Source: Mycobacterium sp. E2733 (GTDB lineage Bacteria > Actinomycetota > Actinomycetes > Mycobacteriales > Mycobacteriaceae). From it: a stretch of DNA of 64,000 nt. Below the pieces are notes generated by a model that did no database searches, was not told where the DNA came from, and saw only the letters and a program-made list of their open reading frames with translations. Positions 43,042 through 52,361 of the stretch are shown piece by piece (position 1 is the stretch's first letter; each line of letters starts with the position of its first letter). The stretch lies in the NCBI RefSeq assembly GCF_001667585.1, contig NZ_LZJZ01000103.1, positions 1 to 64,000 on the forward strand, given 5' to 3'. The translations under genes and the position numbers were made by a program.

Positions 43042-44574
43042 ATGCCTGCAAAAGCGCCGCAACCCTCACGCCATCGAGAGGTGGAGCGCAAGTTCGACGT
43101 CGGCGATTCCACCGTGTCACCTTCGTTCGAGGGCATCGCCGCGGTGTCGCACGTCGACAAGTCGCCGACTCAGACACTGGACGCGACGTACTTCGACACC
43201 CCCGGGCAGGACCTCGCCCGCAACAAGATCACGCTGCGCCGCCGTACCGGCGGCTCGGATGCGGGGTGGCACCTCAAGCTGCCGACCGGTCCCGAGGCCC
43301 GCACCGAGGTCCGGGTGCCGCTGGACGCATCCGGCGCCGACACCGTGCCGGAGGAGTTGGTGGACGTCGTGCTGGCGATCGTCCGCGACCGCCCCCTCGT
43401 ACCGGTCGCGCGGATCACCACCCAACGCGAAAGCCAGGTGCTCTACGCCGCCGACGGCGCGCCGCTGGCGGAGTTCAGCAATGACCACGTCACCGCGTGG
43501 TCGGCCCGTACTTCCGAGGACGCCGACCTGGAGCCCACCCAGCAGGAATGGCGCGAGTGGGAACTCGAACTCGCCGAGAAGAACGGGGCCCCGGATACCG
43601 AGCTGTTGAACCGCTTGGGTAACCGCCTGCTCGACGCCGGCGCCGCGCCCGCCGGTCATGCCTCCAAGCTGGCACGCGTGCTGGGCACCACGCCGCAGCC
43701 CGACGGCGCGCAGCCCGCCGAGCACCCGCTGCAGCGCGCGGTGGCCGAGCAGATTCGCGAACTGTTGGTGTGGGATCGCGCCGTGCGGGCCGATGCCTTC
43801 GATTCCATTCACCAGATGCGGGTCACCACCCGCAAGCTGCGCAGCCTGCTGCGCGACTACCAGGAATCGTTCGGACTGCCCGACGAGGGCTGGGTTCTCG
43901 ACGAGCTGCGCGAGCTGGCGGGCATCCTCGGCGTCGCGCGCGACGCCGAGGTCCTTGCGGAGCGCTACGAACGTGAATTAGACGGGCTGACACCGGATTT
44001 GGTGCGCGGGCCGGTGCACGAGCGGCTGGTCGGGGGCGCCCAGCGCCGCTACCAGACCGGACTGCGCCGGTCGCTGATGGCCATGCGTTCGCAGCGCTAT
44101 TTCCGGTTGCTGGACGCCCTGGACGCGATAGCGGCGCAGTCCCCCGGCAGCGCCTCGGACGAGGAGCACGCGCCGGTCACCATCGACGCCGCGTACAAGA
44201 AGGTCCGGAAGGCCGCCAAGGCCGCCGCTCAGGTTGACCGGGACCACCCGGACGACCAACACGAGCGCGACGCGGCGATCCACCGGATCCGCAAGCGGGC
44301 CAAGCGACTTCGCTACACCGCGGCGGCCACCGGCGAGGACAGGGTTTCCGAGCAGTCGAAGGCCGTCCAGTCGCTGCTGGGCGACCACCAGGACAGCGTG
44401 GTCAGCCGCGAACACCTGCGCCACGAATCCGAAGCCGCGCACGCCGCCGGCGAGGACACCTTCACCTACGGCCTGCTGTACCAGCAGGAGGCGGACCTGG
44501 CCGAGCGGTGCGAGCAGCAGCTCGACGACGCGTTGCGCAAACTCGCCAAGGCGGTGCACAAGGCCCGACACTGA
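43042..44574 (+). CDS. CYTH-CHAD domain protein (Rv2226-like)
   Basis: The 510-residue protein has an N-terminal CYTH tunnel-fold domain, signalled by HREVERKFDV (the ExExK motif) and ATYFDTPGQDLARNKITLRRR, to about residue 205. The C-terminal CHAD helical domain has conserved histidines in IHQMRVTTRKLRSLL and IHRIRKRAKRLRYTAAA. CYTH enzymes act on triphosphates and CHAD domains bind polyphosphate, so a polyphosphate or triphosphate-related role is likely. ATG 43042 is chosen because CGGAG precedes it and the CYTH domain starts soon after. It is convergent with rnpB. Confidence 0.9.
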   Translation: MPAKAPQPSRHREVERKFDVGDSTVSPSFEGIAAVSHVDKSPTQTLDATYFDTPGQDLARNKITLRRRTGGSDAGWHLKLPTGPEARTEVRVPLDASGADTVPEELVDVVLAIVRDRPLVPVARITTQRESQVLYAADGAPLAEFSNDHVTAWSARTSEDADLEPTQQEWREWELELAEKNGAPDTELLNRLGNRLLDAGAAPAGHASKLARVLGTTPQPDGAQPAEHPLQRAVAEQIRELLVWDRAVRADAFDSIHQMRVTTRKLRSLLRDYQESFGLPDEGWVLDELRELAGILGVARDAEVLAERYERELDGLTPDLVRGPVHERLVGGAQRRYQTGLRRSLMAMRSQRYFRLLDALDAIAAQSPGSASDEEHAPVTIDAAYKKVRKAAKAAAQVDRDHPDDQHERDAAIHRIRKRAKRLRYTAAATGEDRVSEQSKAVQSLLGDHQDSVVSREHLRHESEAAHAAGEDTFTYGLLYQQEADLAERCEQQLDDALRKLAKAVHKARH

Positions 44575-44579
44575 GCAGG

Positions 44580-44988
<409 letters not shown>

Positions 44989-44996
44989 GATCCACG

Positions 44997-45026
44997 GTAC
45001 TACCTGCGCGATGCCGGGGCCAGCAA
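44997..45026 (-). promoter_or_regulatory. candidate promoter of rnpB
   Basis: Read on the minus strand, TTGCTG (45026-45021) and TAGTAC (45002-44997) are separated by 18 bases. Transcription would then start about 7 bases later, near 44989, which agrees with the P1 helix beginning at 44983. The match to the sigma-A consensus is fair, not excellent. Confidence 0.5.
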
Positions 45027-45089
45027 CTATCGAAGGATCGGGGCGGCTCTATCGTGGACCGCGCAGACAGCCCACACGGAAGGACGCGA

Positions 45090-45800
45090 ATGTCGCGGTG
45101 GAAGAAGCGCGTCGACTCCGGCGACTGGGACGCCGTCGCCACCGCGGTCGGCGAGTACGGCGGGGCGCTGCTGCCGCGGCTGGTCACCACCAGCGAGGCG
45201 GCCCGGCTCCGCAAGCTCTACGGCGACGACGCGCTGTTCCGCTCGACCATCGACATGGCGCCCAGGCGGTACGGCGCCGGGCAGTACCGGTACTTCGACA
45301 CGCCGTATCCCGACCCGATCGAGGAGCTCAAACAGGCGCTGTATCCCCGCCTGTTGCCGATCGCCCGCGACTGGTGGGCAAGGCTGGGCCGCGATGCCCC
45401 CTGGCCGGACAGCCTCGACGACTGGCTGGCCACCTGCCATGCGGCCGGCCAGACCAGGTCCACCGCGCTGATGCTCAAGTACGGTCCGGGCGACTGGAAC
45501 GCCCTGCACCGAGACCTCTACGGCGACTTGGTTTTTCCGCTCCAGGTGGTGATCAACCTGAGCGAACCCGACACCGACTACACCGGCGGCGAATTCCTGC
45601 TCGTCGAACAGCGGCCGCGCGCGCAATCCCGCGGCACGGCAACGCAACTGCCGCAGGGCCACGGCTTCGCGTTCACCACGCGGGAGCGGCCGGTGCCCTC
45701 GAGCCGCGGCTGGTCCGCGGCGCCCGTACGGCACGGGGTGTCGGTCGTACGCTCCGGTGAGCGCTACGCCATGGGGCTGATCTTTCACGACGCCGCCTGA
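45090..45800 (+). CDS. 2-oxoglutarate/Fe(II)-dependent oxygenase (Rv2227-like)
   Basis: The 236-residue protein has the jelly-roll iron site: His140 and Asp142 in NALHRDLYGDLVFPLQVV, and a distal His215 in VRHGVSVVRSGERYAM. Arg225 is placed to bind 2-oxoglutarate. DYTGGEFLLVEQRPRAQSRG fits the strand between them. The ATG follows GGAAGGACG. Such proteins hydroxylate proteins or small molecules, and prolyl-hydroxylase-like members are common; the substrate is unknown. It corresponds in place to Rv2227. It marks the last clearly conserved gene before the accessory region. Confidence 0.85.
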   Translation: MSRWKKRVDSGDWDAVATAVGEYGGALLPRLVTTSEAARLRKLYGDDALFRSTIDMAPRRYGAGQYRYFDTPYPDPIEELKQALYPRLLPIARDWWARLGRDAPWPDSLDDWLATCHAAGQTRSTALMLKYGPGDWNALHRDLYGDLVFPLQVVINLSEPDTDYTGGEFLLVEQRPRAQSRGTATQLPQGHGFAFTTRERPVPSSRGWSAAPVRHGVSVVRSGERYAMGLIFHDAA

Positions 45801-45876
45801 GGGTAGTCGGGCCGGGCTGGGCGACCGCTTAGCATTGACCATTGCCCAGCGGGGATGTTGGTGCCAGTCTGACCAG

Positions 45877-47046
45877 ATGACAGATACGGAAGGGTTCGTT
45901 GACCAGACGGTGACGGGTCTCGCGGAGCCACAACCGATGTACAAGGCGCTGCGCGAAACGACGCCCGTGTTCCGCTCCCCGCAGGCGGTGGTCCTCAGCC
46001 GCCTCGCCGACATCGAGATGGCGCTCAAACACACCGAGCTGTTCTCGTCGAACATGGACGCCGTCGACCTCGGCAACATTCGGCCGCTGATCCCCCTGCA
46101 GATCGACCCGCCCGAGCACGCGAAGTACCGCCGCATCCTCGACCCGCTGTTCACCCCGCGAGAGATGGCCCGGCGCGAACCCCGCGTCACCGAGCTGGTG
46201 AACGAGATGATCGACCGCTTCGCCGACCGGGGCGAATGCGACTTCCACGCCGAGTTCGCGGTTCCCCTTCCCTGCACCGTCTTTCTGCAATTGCTCGGGT
46301 TGCCGCTGGACGACCTCGACAAGTTTCTGAAATGGAAGGACGGAGTGATCCGCCCCGAGGGCGACTCCGGGTTCGACCGCCGCCACGAAAGCTCCGCAGC
46401 GGTGGCGCAACAGATTTACGACTACTTCGACCGCGCCATCGACGACCACATCGCCAGCCCGCGAGATGATGTGCTTTCCGCGATGATCGCGGCCACCATC
46501 GAGGGCCAGCCGCTGTCGCGCGAGGAGCTGCTCGACATCTGCTTCCTGTTCCTCATCGCGGGGCTGGACACGGTGACCGACTCGCTGGACTGCTTTTTCG
46601 TGTACCTGGCCCGCCATCCCGACCACCGCCGCCATCTCGTCGAGCAGCCCGACGTGCTGCCGAGCGCCATCGAGGAGCTGTTGCGCTGGGAGACGCCGGT
46701 GCCCGGGGTCGCCCGGGTCGCCATGCACGACACCGAGGTGGGCGGCTGCCCCATCAGCAAGGGCGAACGGGTCAGCCCGCTGCTCGGCGCGGCCAACACC
46801 GACCCGGCCGAGTTCGCCGACCCGGAGCTGGTGGACTTCACCCGCAACCCGAACCGGCACCGCGCGTTCGGCGGTGGCCCCCACCGTTGCCTCGGCTCCC
46901 ACCTCGCCCGCATGGAGCTGCGGGTGGCGTTGCGCGAATTCCACCGGCGCATACCGGATTACGAGATCAAGCCCGGCACCCAGCTGAGCTACACCGCCGC
47001 GCTGCGGTCGGTGGAGTCGCTACCACTGGTCTTTTCGGCGCCATGA
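45877..47046 (+). CDS. cytochrome P450
   Basis: The 389-residue protein is a soluble class I P450. The I-helix oxygen-activation motif AGLDT lies at 228-232, the K-helix ExxR at Glu267-Arg270 (EELLR), and the haem loop FGGGPHRCLGSHLARMEL gives Cys338 as the iron ligand. The B-to-C region has IDPPEHAKYRRIL, typical of bacterial P450s. Its TGA overlaps the ferredoxin ATG (ATGA), so the redox partner is translationally coupled. I cannot assign the CYP family from sight. Nearby alcohol and aldehyde dehydrogenases suggest a hydrophobic substrate that is hydroxylated and further oxidised. Confidence 0.93.
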   Translation: MTDTEGFVDQTVTGLAEPQPMYKALRETTPVFRSPQAVVLSRLADIEMALKHTELFSSNMDAVDLGNIRPLIPLQIDPPEHAKYRRILDPLFTPREMARREPRVTELVNEMIDRFADRGECDFHAEFAVPLPCTVFLQLLGLPLDDLDKFLKWKDGVIRPEGDSGFDRRHESSAAVAQQIYDYFDRAIDDHIASPRDDVLSAMIAATIEGQPLSREELLDICFLFLIAGLDTVTDSLDCFFVYLARHPDHRRHLVEQPDVLPSAIEELLRWETPVPGVARVAMHDTEVGGCPISKGERVSPLLGAANTDPAEFADPELVDFTRNPNRHRAFGGGPHRCLGSHLARMELRVALREFHRRIPDYEIKPGTQLSYTAALRSVESLPLVFSAP

Positions 47047-47237
47047 CTCGCGTCGCCGTCGACCCCGACCGCTGCACCGGCCACGGGCGCTGCTACACCC
47101 TGGCGCCCGACGTCTTCGATGCCGACGAGGTGGGTCATTGCGTCGTGCTCGTGGAGGACGTCTCGGGTGACCTCGAGGCGCAGGCCGTCGCCGGCGAGCA
47201 GAACTGCCCGGAGCAGGCGATCACGCTGTCGCGCTGA
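47043..47237 (+). CDS. 3Fe-4S type ferredoxin, P450 partner
   Basis: The 64-residue ferredoxin has CTGHGRC near the N-terminus (Cys11, His14, Cys17) and CPEQAI (Cys55) near the C-terminus. His14 replaces the second cysteine of a four-iron site, which is the pattern of mycobacterial P450 ferredoxins, expected to hold a three-iron cluster. The start codon overlaps the P450 stop by 4 bases. It should carry electrons from a ferredoxin reductase, not encoded here, to the P450. Confidence 0.92.
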   Translation: MTRVAVDPDRCTGHGRCYTLAPDVFDADEVGHCVVLVEDVSGDLEAQAVAGEQNCPEQAITLSR

Positions 47238-47254
47238 GGACCCCGTCGGTGCTG

Positions 47255-47905
47255 TCAGGTGCCGGGAGCCGCGATCAGGGCGTCGATAACAAGCCCAAGC
47301 CGATGCACCCGCGACTGGTACAGGACCTGCCAGTCGTGGCCCAGCAATGCGCTTGCCGTGATGGGCCGGCACCCGCCCATCAGCTGAGGCGCCACCCGCC
47401 ACAGCCCCATCCAGGTTCGCGAGACGGCCCGTTCAAACGGCCGGTCTCCGGATGTGAGGCTGGCGATGCAGAGCCGACCGTCCGGACGGAGAATCCTCCG
47501 CAGATCGTCGACTACAGCCCGCGCGTAGTCGGGATCGAGCAAGTCAAAGACGAACGTGGAGAACACCCGATCGGCGAACCCGTCGTTGGCCGGCAGTGGG
47601 AGCGAGCCGTCCACCAACACGACCCGGGCGCGCGCGGGCCACGCGGCGAGCCGACGGGTGGCTAGGTCGATCATCACAGGGCTGATGTCCACGCCGAGGT
47701 AGGTGGTGCTAGAAGGCAGCGACTCCAGCAGGCGTGCGGCCAATCGGCCTGTGCCGCAACCGAACTCGAAGATCTTCTGCTCGCCTGCCAGTGCCGCGTT
47801 TGCCACGAGAAGGTCCGTCGCCGCGTCCTCATAGAAGGCCTGCCAATCCTGGACGCGGCCGATGCGGTTATAGACCCGACGAGCCTGGCTGAGGCTTAGC
47901 GCCAT
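47255..47905 (-). CDS. SAM-dependent methyltransferase (class I)
   Basis: The 216-residue protein shows the class I methyltransferase core: motif I EFGCGTGRLAARLLE at about 47-61, the acidic second strand VDISPVM, motif post-I DGSLPLP, and VFDLLDPDYARAVVDDLRRILRPDGRL. It belongs to the broad UbiE/type 11 group; substrate is unknown. It is convergent with the P450-ferredoxin pair and shares the strand of the alcohol dehydrogenase upstream. Part of a small oxidation cluster by position only. Confidence 0.85.
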   Translation of the reverse strand: MALSLSQARRVYNRIGRVQDWQAFYEDAATDLLVANAALAGEQKIFEFGCGTGRLAARLLESLPSSTTYLGVDISPVMIDLATRRLAAWPARARVVLVDGSLPLPANDGFADRVFSTFVFDLLDPDYARAVVDDLRRILRPDGRLCIASLTSGDRPFERAVSRTWMGLWRVAPQLMGGCRPITASALLGHDWQVLYQSRVHRLGLVIDALIAAPGT

Positions 47906-47954
47906 ACAAGCGTCCTCCTTACGGCGTTCGCGACAACTGCCGCGCGGCGCACGT

Positions 47955-49037
47955 TCAGGCGAAGCAGACCACGCTGCGCGCTCCCCGGCCTGCGGTCATG
48001 TCGCTGAACGCGGTCTCGACGTCGTCGATGCCGATCCGCCGGGTGACCAACGCCTCGAGGTCCAGCCTGCCGCGTCGGGCGAGTTCGGCGAGCACCGGGA
48101 TGTCGCGCGCCGGGTCGCTGGCGCCGTAGACGCTGCCCTGCACCGTCTTGCCGTCGGCCATCAACGACAGCGCGGGGAACGTCACCTCCTCGGCGATCCC
48201 GGCGGCGCCCACCAGGGTGACCTTGCCGCCGCGGCGGGTCGCCTCGAAGGCCAGGCGCATCGTGGCGGGCTTGCCCACCACCTCGATCCCGTGGTCGACG
48301 CCGGCGCCCCCGGTCACATCACGCACCGCAGCGACGAGGTCGGCCTCGCCGGCGTCGATGGTGTCGGTCGCCCCGTTGGCCGAAGCGGCGGGAAGCTGGC
48401 CGGCCACCCGGTCGGCGGCGATGATGCGCGCGGCGCCGGCCAGCCGCGCGCCCTGGATGGCGGCCAAACCCACGCCGCCGCAGCCGATCACGAGCACGCT
48501 GTCCCCCGGTCGCACGGCCGCCGTCCGCATCACCGCGCCGACGCCGGTGGTGACGCCGCAGCCCAGCAGGGCGGCGTGCTCGAGCGGCAGCGACTCGTCG
48601 ACCGGGACCACCGCCGCGGCCGGCAGCAGCGTCTCCTCGGCCAGCGACCCGACCCCCATGCCGGGCCAAACCGGGCCGCCGGCGCTTTCCGCATACGGAC
48701 CGCCGTAGGCGTGGTCATAGCCGTGCACGCACAGCTGGGCCTCGCCGCGCAGGCAATGCGGGCAGGACCGGCATGGCACGTTCCACGTCAACACGACGTG
48801 GTCACCCGGGCCGACCGTGGTGACGCCGTCGCCCACCTCGGCGACGATCCCGGCGCCCTCGTGGCCGAGCGTGGACGGCAGCAGCGTCGGTATCGACCCG
48901 TCGCGCAGCGACAGATCGCTGTGGCACACGCCGCTGGCGCGCAGTTGCACCCGTACCTCGGTGGCGCCGAGGGGCCGCAGCGCGAGCTCCTCCACCGCGG
49001 TGGGCTGCCCGACCTCGCGCAGCACGATGGCTTTCAT
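47955..49037 (-). CDS. zinc-dependent alcohol dehydrogenase (MDR family)
   Basis: The 360-residue protein is a medium-chain dehydrogenase. The catalytic zinc ligands appear as Cys in GVCHSDLSLRDG and as His-Glu in TLGHEGAG, and the structural zinc site as CRSCPHCLRGEAQLC (four cysteines). The NAD-binding loop is VIGCGGVGLAAIQG. It is of the Rv0761c/adhD-like mycobacterial type. ATG 49037 is the only good start; the gene is divergent from the aldehyde dehydrogenase 74 bases away. Together they would oxidise a primary alcohol to the acid. Confidence 0.9.
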   Translation of the reverse strand: MKAIVLREVGQPTAVEELALRPLGATEVRVQLRASGVCHSDLSLRDGSIPTLLPSTLGHEGAGIVAEVGDGVTTVGPGDHVVLTWNVPCRSCPHCLRGEAQLCVHGYDHAYGGPYAESAGGPVWPGMGVGSLAEETLLPAAAVVPVDESLPLEHAALLGCGVTTGVGAVMRTAAVRPGDSVLVIGCGGVGLAAIQGARLAGAARIIAADRVAGQLPAASANGATDTIDAGEADLVAAVRDVTGGAGVDHGIEVVGKPATMRLAFEATRRGGKVTLVGAAGIAEEVTFPALSLMADGKTVQGSVYGASDPARDIPVLAELARRGRLDLEALVTRRIGIDDVETAFSDMTAGRGARSVVCFA

Positions 49038-49111
49038 AAGGTCCACACTGTGATGCAGGTCATAGCGACCTACGATGGCTGGACAACCGCACGGGGTCAA
49101 GGGAGACGGTC

Positions 49112-50611
49112 ATGACGGGATCAACGACGATCGCGCGCGGCAGCCAAACGGCGGGTGACGAGCCGGTTTTGACGATCGGCGGCCAACCGCAGGCCGGCGC
49201 CGCCGGAAGCTACGCGGTGCGCAACCCCGCGCGGCCGAGCGAAGTCGTCGACCATGCCCCCGCCGCCGACCGCGCCCAGCTCGACGCCGCCGTGGCGGCG
49301 GCACGGCGGGCGGTGCCCGGGTGGCGGGCGCTGGGCGTCGCCGAGCGGGTCGCCGCCCTGACGGCCGCGGCGGCCACCGCCGCCGAACAGCTGACAGCTG
49401 CCGGCGGCGCGCGGCTGTACACCCGCGAGCACGGAAAGGTGCTGAGCGAGGCCAACTTCGAGATCAGCACCGCCCCCGGCCTGGCCGCGCTGATCGGGTC
49501 GATGGCCGCGGCCGCGGTGGCGCCCGAGCAGGTCGACCCGAACGCCCCCTACCCGCGCCTGCACCGGGAGCCGTTCGGCGTGGCCGCGCTGGTGCTGCCG
49601 TTCAACTGGCCGCTCGCGCTGACGATGACGAAGCTGGCGTCGGCGCTGAGCGCGGGCAATACCGCCGTCGTCAAGGTGCCACCGAGTTGCCCGCTGGCGA
49701 CGCTGCGGCTGGCCGGGGCGCTGGCCGCGGCGCTGCCGCCGGGCGTGGTCAACGTGCTGGCCGGGCCCGGCAGCGAGCTCGCCCAGGCGCTGGTCACCCA
49801 CCCGGGTATCGACCTCATCTCTCTGACCGGCGGCGTCGCCACCGGGCGCGCGGTCATGGCGGCGGCCGCCGCGCGCCTCACCCCGGTGCTGCTCGAACTC
49901 GGGGGCAACGACGCCGCGATCATCGCCTCCGACATCGAGGTCACTGAAGAGCTGGTCGAGCGGTTGGTGACCGCGACCTACACCACCGGCGGCCAGGTCT
50001 GCATGGCGATCAAGCGGCTGTATGCGCCCGCGGAGCGGGTCGGCGAGCTGGCCGAGGCGGTGCTGGCCCGCTGCGAACGCGAGGTGATCGGCGACGGCCT
50101 CGCCGACGAGACCACGCTCGGCCCGCTGCACACGGCCGCCGGCCGCGACCGGGTCGCGGCGCTCGTCGGTGAGGCCGAGGCGCGGGGCGCGACGGTGCGC
50201 ACCGGCGGACGGATTCGCGAAGAGGACGCCGCCTCGGGTGGGTATTTCGCGCTGCCGACCGTGGTCACCGGCCTGGCGCCGGATTCCCGGCTGGCCACCG
50301 AGGAGCAGTTCGGTCCGGTGCTGCCCCTTTTCGGGTACGACGCCATCGAGGACGCCGTAACCGCTGCCAACGCAACGGAATTCGGCCTCACCGCGTCGGT
50401 CTGGACCGGCGACGACGAGCTGGCAGATCGGATCACCGGGCAGCTCGTCGCGGGCACGGTCAGCGTCAACTGCCACGGTCTGGCCGCCCAGGACCCGCGG
50501 CTGCCGTTCGGCGGCTGCGGCCAGTCCGGCCTCGGCCGCGAACTCGGCGTTGACGGTATCCGCGCGTTCACCCAGCCGCGGACGTTCGTGCGGCATCCCG
50601 CCCCCGGCTAG
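49112..50611 (+). CDS. NAD(P)-dependent aldehyde dehydrogenase
   Basis: The 499-residue enzyme has the cofactor motif FNWPLALTMTKLASALSAGN. The general-base Glu lies in LLELGGNDAAI and the catalytic Cys in TTGGQVCMAIKR. The C-terminal PFGGCGQSGLGRELG completes the ALDH superfamily pattern. Its divergent start next to the alcohol dehydrogenase suggests shared control from the 74-base spacer. Likely role: oxidation of the aldehyde made by the neighbouring alcohol dehydrogenase. Specific substrate unknown. Confidence 0.92.
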   Translation: MTGSTTIARGSQTAGDEPVLTIGGQPQAGAAGSYAVRNPARPSEVVDHAPAADRAQLDAAVAAARRAVPGWRALGVAERVAALTAAAATAAEQLTAAGGARLYTREHGKVLSEANFEISTAPGLAALIGSMAAAAVAPEQVDPNAPYPRLHREPFGVAALVLPFNWPLALTMTKLASALSAGNTAVVKVPPSCPLATLRLAGALAAALPPGVVNVLAGPGSELAQALVTHPGIDLISLTGGVATGRAVMAAAAARLTPVLLELGGNDAAIIASDIEVTEELVERLVTATYTTGGQVCMAIKRLYAPAERVGELAEAVLARCEREVIGDGLADETTLGPLHTAAGRDRVAALVGEAEARGATVRTGGRIREEDAASGGYFALPTVVTGLAPDSRLATEEQFGPVLPLFGYDAIEDAVTAANATEFGLTASVWTGDDELADRITGQLVAGTVSVNCHGLAAQDPRLPFGGCGQSGLGRELGVDGIRAFTQPRTFVRHPAPG

Positions 50612-50941
50612 GGCGCGTTCGATCGTGCGCTGGCGGCTGTCGGTGGCTCACACTGAAAGTACAGAACGCACACCCGATGACGAGCCAACCTCAGCAAGAA
50701 CAAGTAATGCGTTGCGGAGACGGCCAAATCCGAAGTCCTTGGGCCGCATGGGTTAAGGGCCGGCGATATCGCCGACGACGGTCATCTTGTCGCCGTTCCA
50801 CGCGCCCACTTCGCTGTTGCCAAGCAAACAAATGCTAATCACTTTCGACGGTGACGCGTCGCGAATCGTCAATCCAGTTTGCCGCGTCGCTACGGGCCGC
50901 GGCCCTTGACGCGGCCGGAGGGCGGTGGGACAACTGGCGGT
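50612..50941. other. 330-base intergenic region with a possible coding remnant
   Basis: No complete gene is visible. On the minus strand a stretch ending at TAA 50753-50755 reads VISICLLGNSEVGAWNGDKM and on to IAGP. This has natural-looking composition unlike the Arg/Pro-rich readout of most antisense frames here, but it has no recognisable family and no start. The region also contains a local drop in GC content around 50820-50850. It might be the tail of a lost gene or the leader of the amidohydrolase gene downstream. Confidence 0.35.
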
Positions 50942-52081
50942 ATGGCTCGCATCGTCGACTCGGACCAGCACCTCTACGAGAGCCGTTCGCTGTGGAGCGA
51001 ATACATCGACCCGGCCGTGCGCGCCGACGCGTTGAACCTGGTCGACGACGAGCTGGGCTACACCTGGCTGAGCTGGCACGGCGCTCACCTCGCGCTCGCC
51101 GACGTTCACCTGCCAGGCAATACCGCATCCTGCGGGGAGCACCGCATCCGTCGCCGGGCCGGCGAACCGGCCGCCTATCGGTACGACGAAGCGTTGCCTG
51201 CCGCCTACTGGGAGCCCGCGTCGCGGCTTCGCTGGCTCGACGACGCGGGACTCGACGAGGCGGTCCTGTTTCCCAATTTCGGCCTCCTGTGGGAGCGCCG
51301 CTTGTCGCCGTCCCTTCCGGCGATGACCGCCAACATGGCGGCGTGGAACCGGTGGTGCGCCCACGTGCGAGCGGATGGTGGCGCGCGGCTGCATCCGGTG
51401 GCACATCTGACGCTGCGCGATCCGGAGTGGCTCGAGGCCCAGCTCGATATGTTGGCGCGCTCCGGCATCACGCTGGCCATGGTCGGCGCGGGGCCGGTGG
51501 ACGGGCGGGAACTCTCGCACCCCGAGCACGACCGGATCTGGTCCGCATTCGTCGATCACGCGGTCACGCCGGTGTTCCACGTCGCGGATCAGGTGCGCGT
51601 CTTGGACGATTGCTGGTACCACGACGATCCGGCGCAGGACCTGGTGCCCGCCACCGAAGCCGTATTTCTTTGGGTGCCACCGGCGTTGGCGTTGTCCGAC
51701 CTGATCCTGCACGGCGTCTTCGACCGTCATCCTGGTCTGCGCTTCGGGGTGGTCGAGCTCAGCTCCGCCTGGGTCCCGCAGTTTCTGCTGATGTTGGACG
51801 GTGCGTTTGACTTCACCACCAAGCTCAACGGCAAGCCCACGACGAACCTGTCGCGGCGACCGAGCCAATACTTCCTCGACCACGTTCGGGTGTCCTCCTT
51901 CTCGTACGAGAACCCCAAGCAGCTGGCCGAACTGACCGGCGACGTATTCATGTTCTGCAGCGACTATCCGCACTCCGAAGGCACGGCTACGCCGCTGAAC
52001 GACTACCGGAAGATGGACTGCCAGGAACCGGAAATGCCCGGCCTCTTTCACGCCAACATTGACTTGTTGCTCAACCGATAA
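50942..52081 (+). CDS. amidohydrolase family protein (amidohydrolase 2, TIM barrel)
   Basis: The 379-residue protein begins MARIVDSDQHLYESRSLW, where DSDQH stands at the place of the DxH metal motif. It ends with FMFCSDYPHSEGT, the C-terminal Asp-containing motif of the ACMSD/2,3-dihydroxybenzoate-decarboxylase-like amidohydrolases. Histidines in PVFHVADQ may complete the site. Mycobacteria hold many such proteins of unknown substrate. It is related in type to the protein at 61949, although the two are not close copies. Confidence 0.83.
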   Translation: MARIVDSDQHLYESRSLWSEYIDPAVRADALNLVDDELGYTWLSWHGAHLALADVHLPGNTASCGEHRIRRRAGEPAAYRYDEALPAAYWEPASRLRWLDDAGLDEAVLFPNFGLLWERRLSPSLPAMTANMAAWNRWCAHVRADGGARLHPVAHLTLRDPEWLEAQLDMLARSGITLAMVGAGPVDGRELSHPEHDRIWSAFVDHAVTPVFHVADQVRVLDDCWYHDDPAQDLVPATEAVFLWVPPALALSDLILHGVFDRHPGLRFGVVELSSAWVPQFLLMLDGAFDFTTKLNGKPTTNLSRRPSQYFLDHVRVSSFSYENPKQLAELTGDVFMFCSDYPHSEGTATPLNDYRKMDCQEPEMPGLFHANIDLLLNR

Positions 52082-52173
52082 CCGCCCGGCCTGATCGACC
52101 GTCGCCCCAAAGCGGCCTCCACCTGGGCAGACAATGGTTAAACGGCGGCGACGTGGTTACTCTCGCTGCTGTC

Positions 52174-52305
52174 ATGTCGGAATCACCGACCACGACCTCC
52201 GCAGCCGCCGTCACCACCGTGCCGGCCACCGGCACCGGCACCCGGGAACCGGCGCCCACCAACCTCACGCGCATGACCGCCGACGGCATTTCGTGCGTGA
52301 AATGA
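52174..52305 (+). CDS. possible 43-residue small protein, hypothetical
   Basis: An ATG at 52174 opens a short frame (MSESPTTTSAAAVTTVPATG) rich in Thr, Ala and Pro, followed by TNLTRMTADGISCVK and a TGA. No membrane helix or recognised family is present and no convincing ribosome site lies ahead. It sits alone in the 280-base space between the amidohydrolase and the convergent end of the Kai operon. It could be the truncated start of a lost gene, as the low-complexity beginning resembles mycobacterial enzyme N-termini. Confidence 0.25.
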   Translation: MSESPTTTSAAAVTTVPATGTGTREPAPTNLTRMTADGISCVK

Positions 52306-52361
52306 CAAGTCGCACAATACAGTTCGGTCGCTGACTGGCGTTCGGTCTTGGTGCTTCCCCA

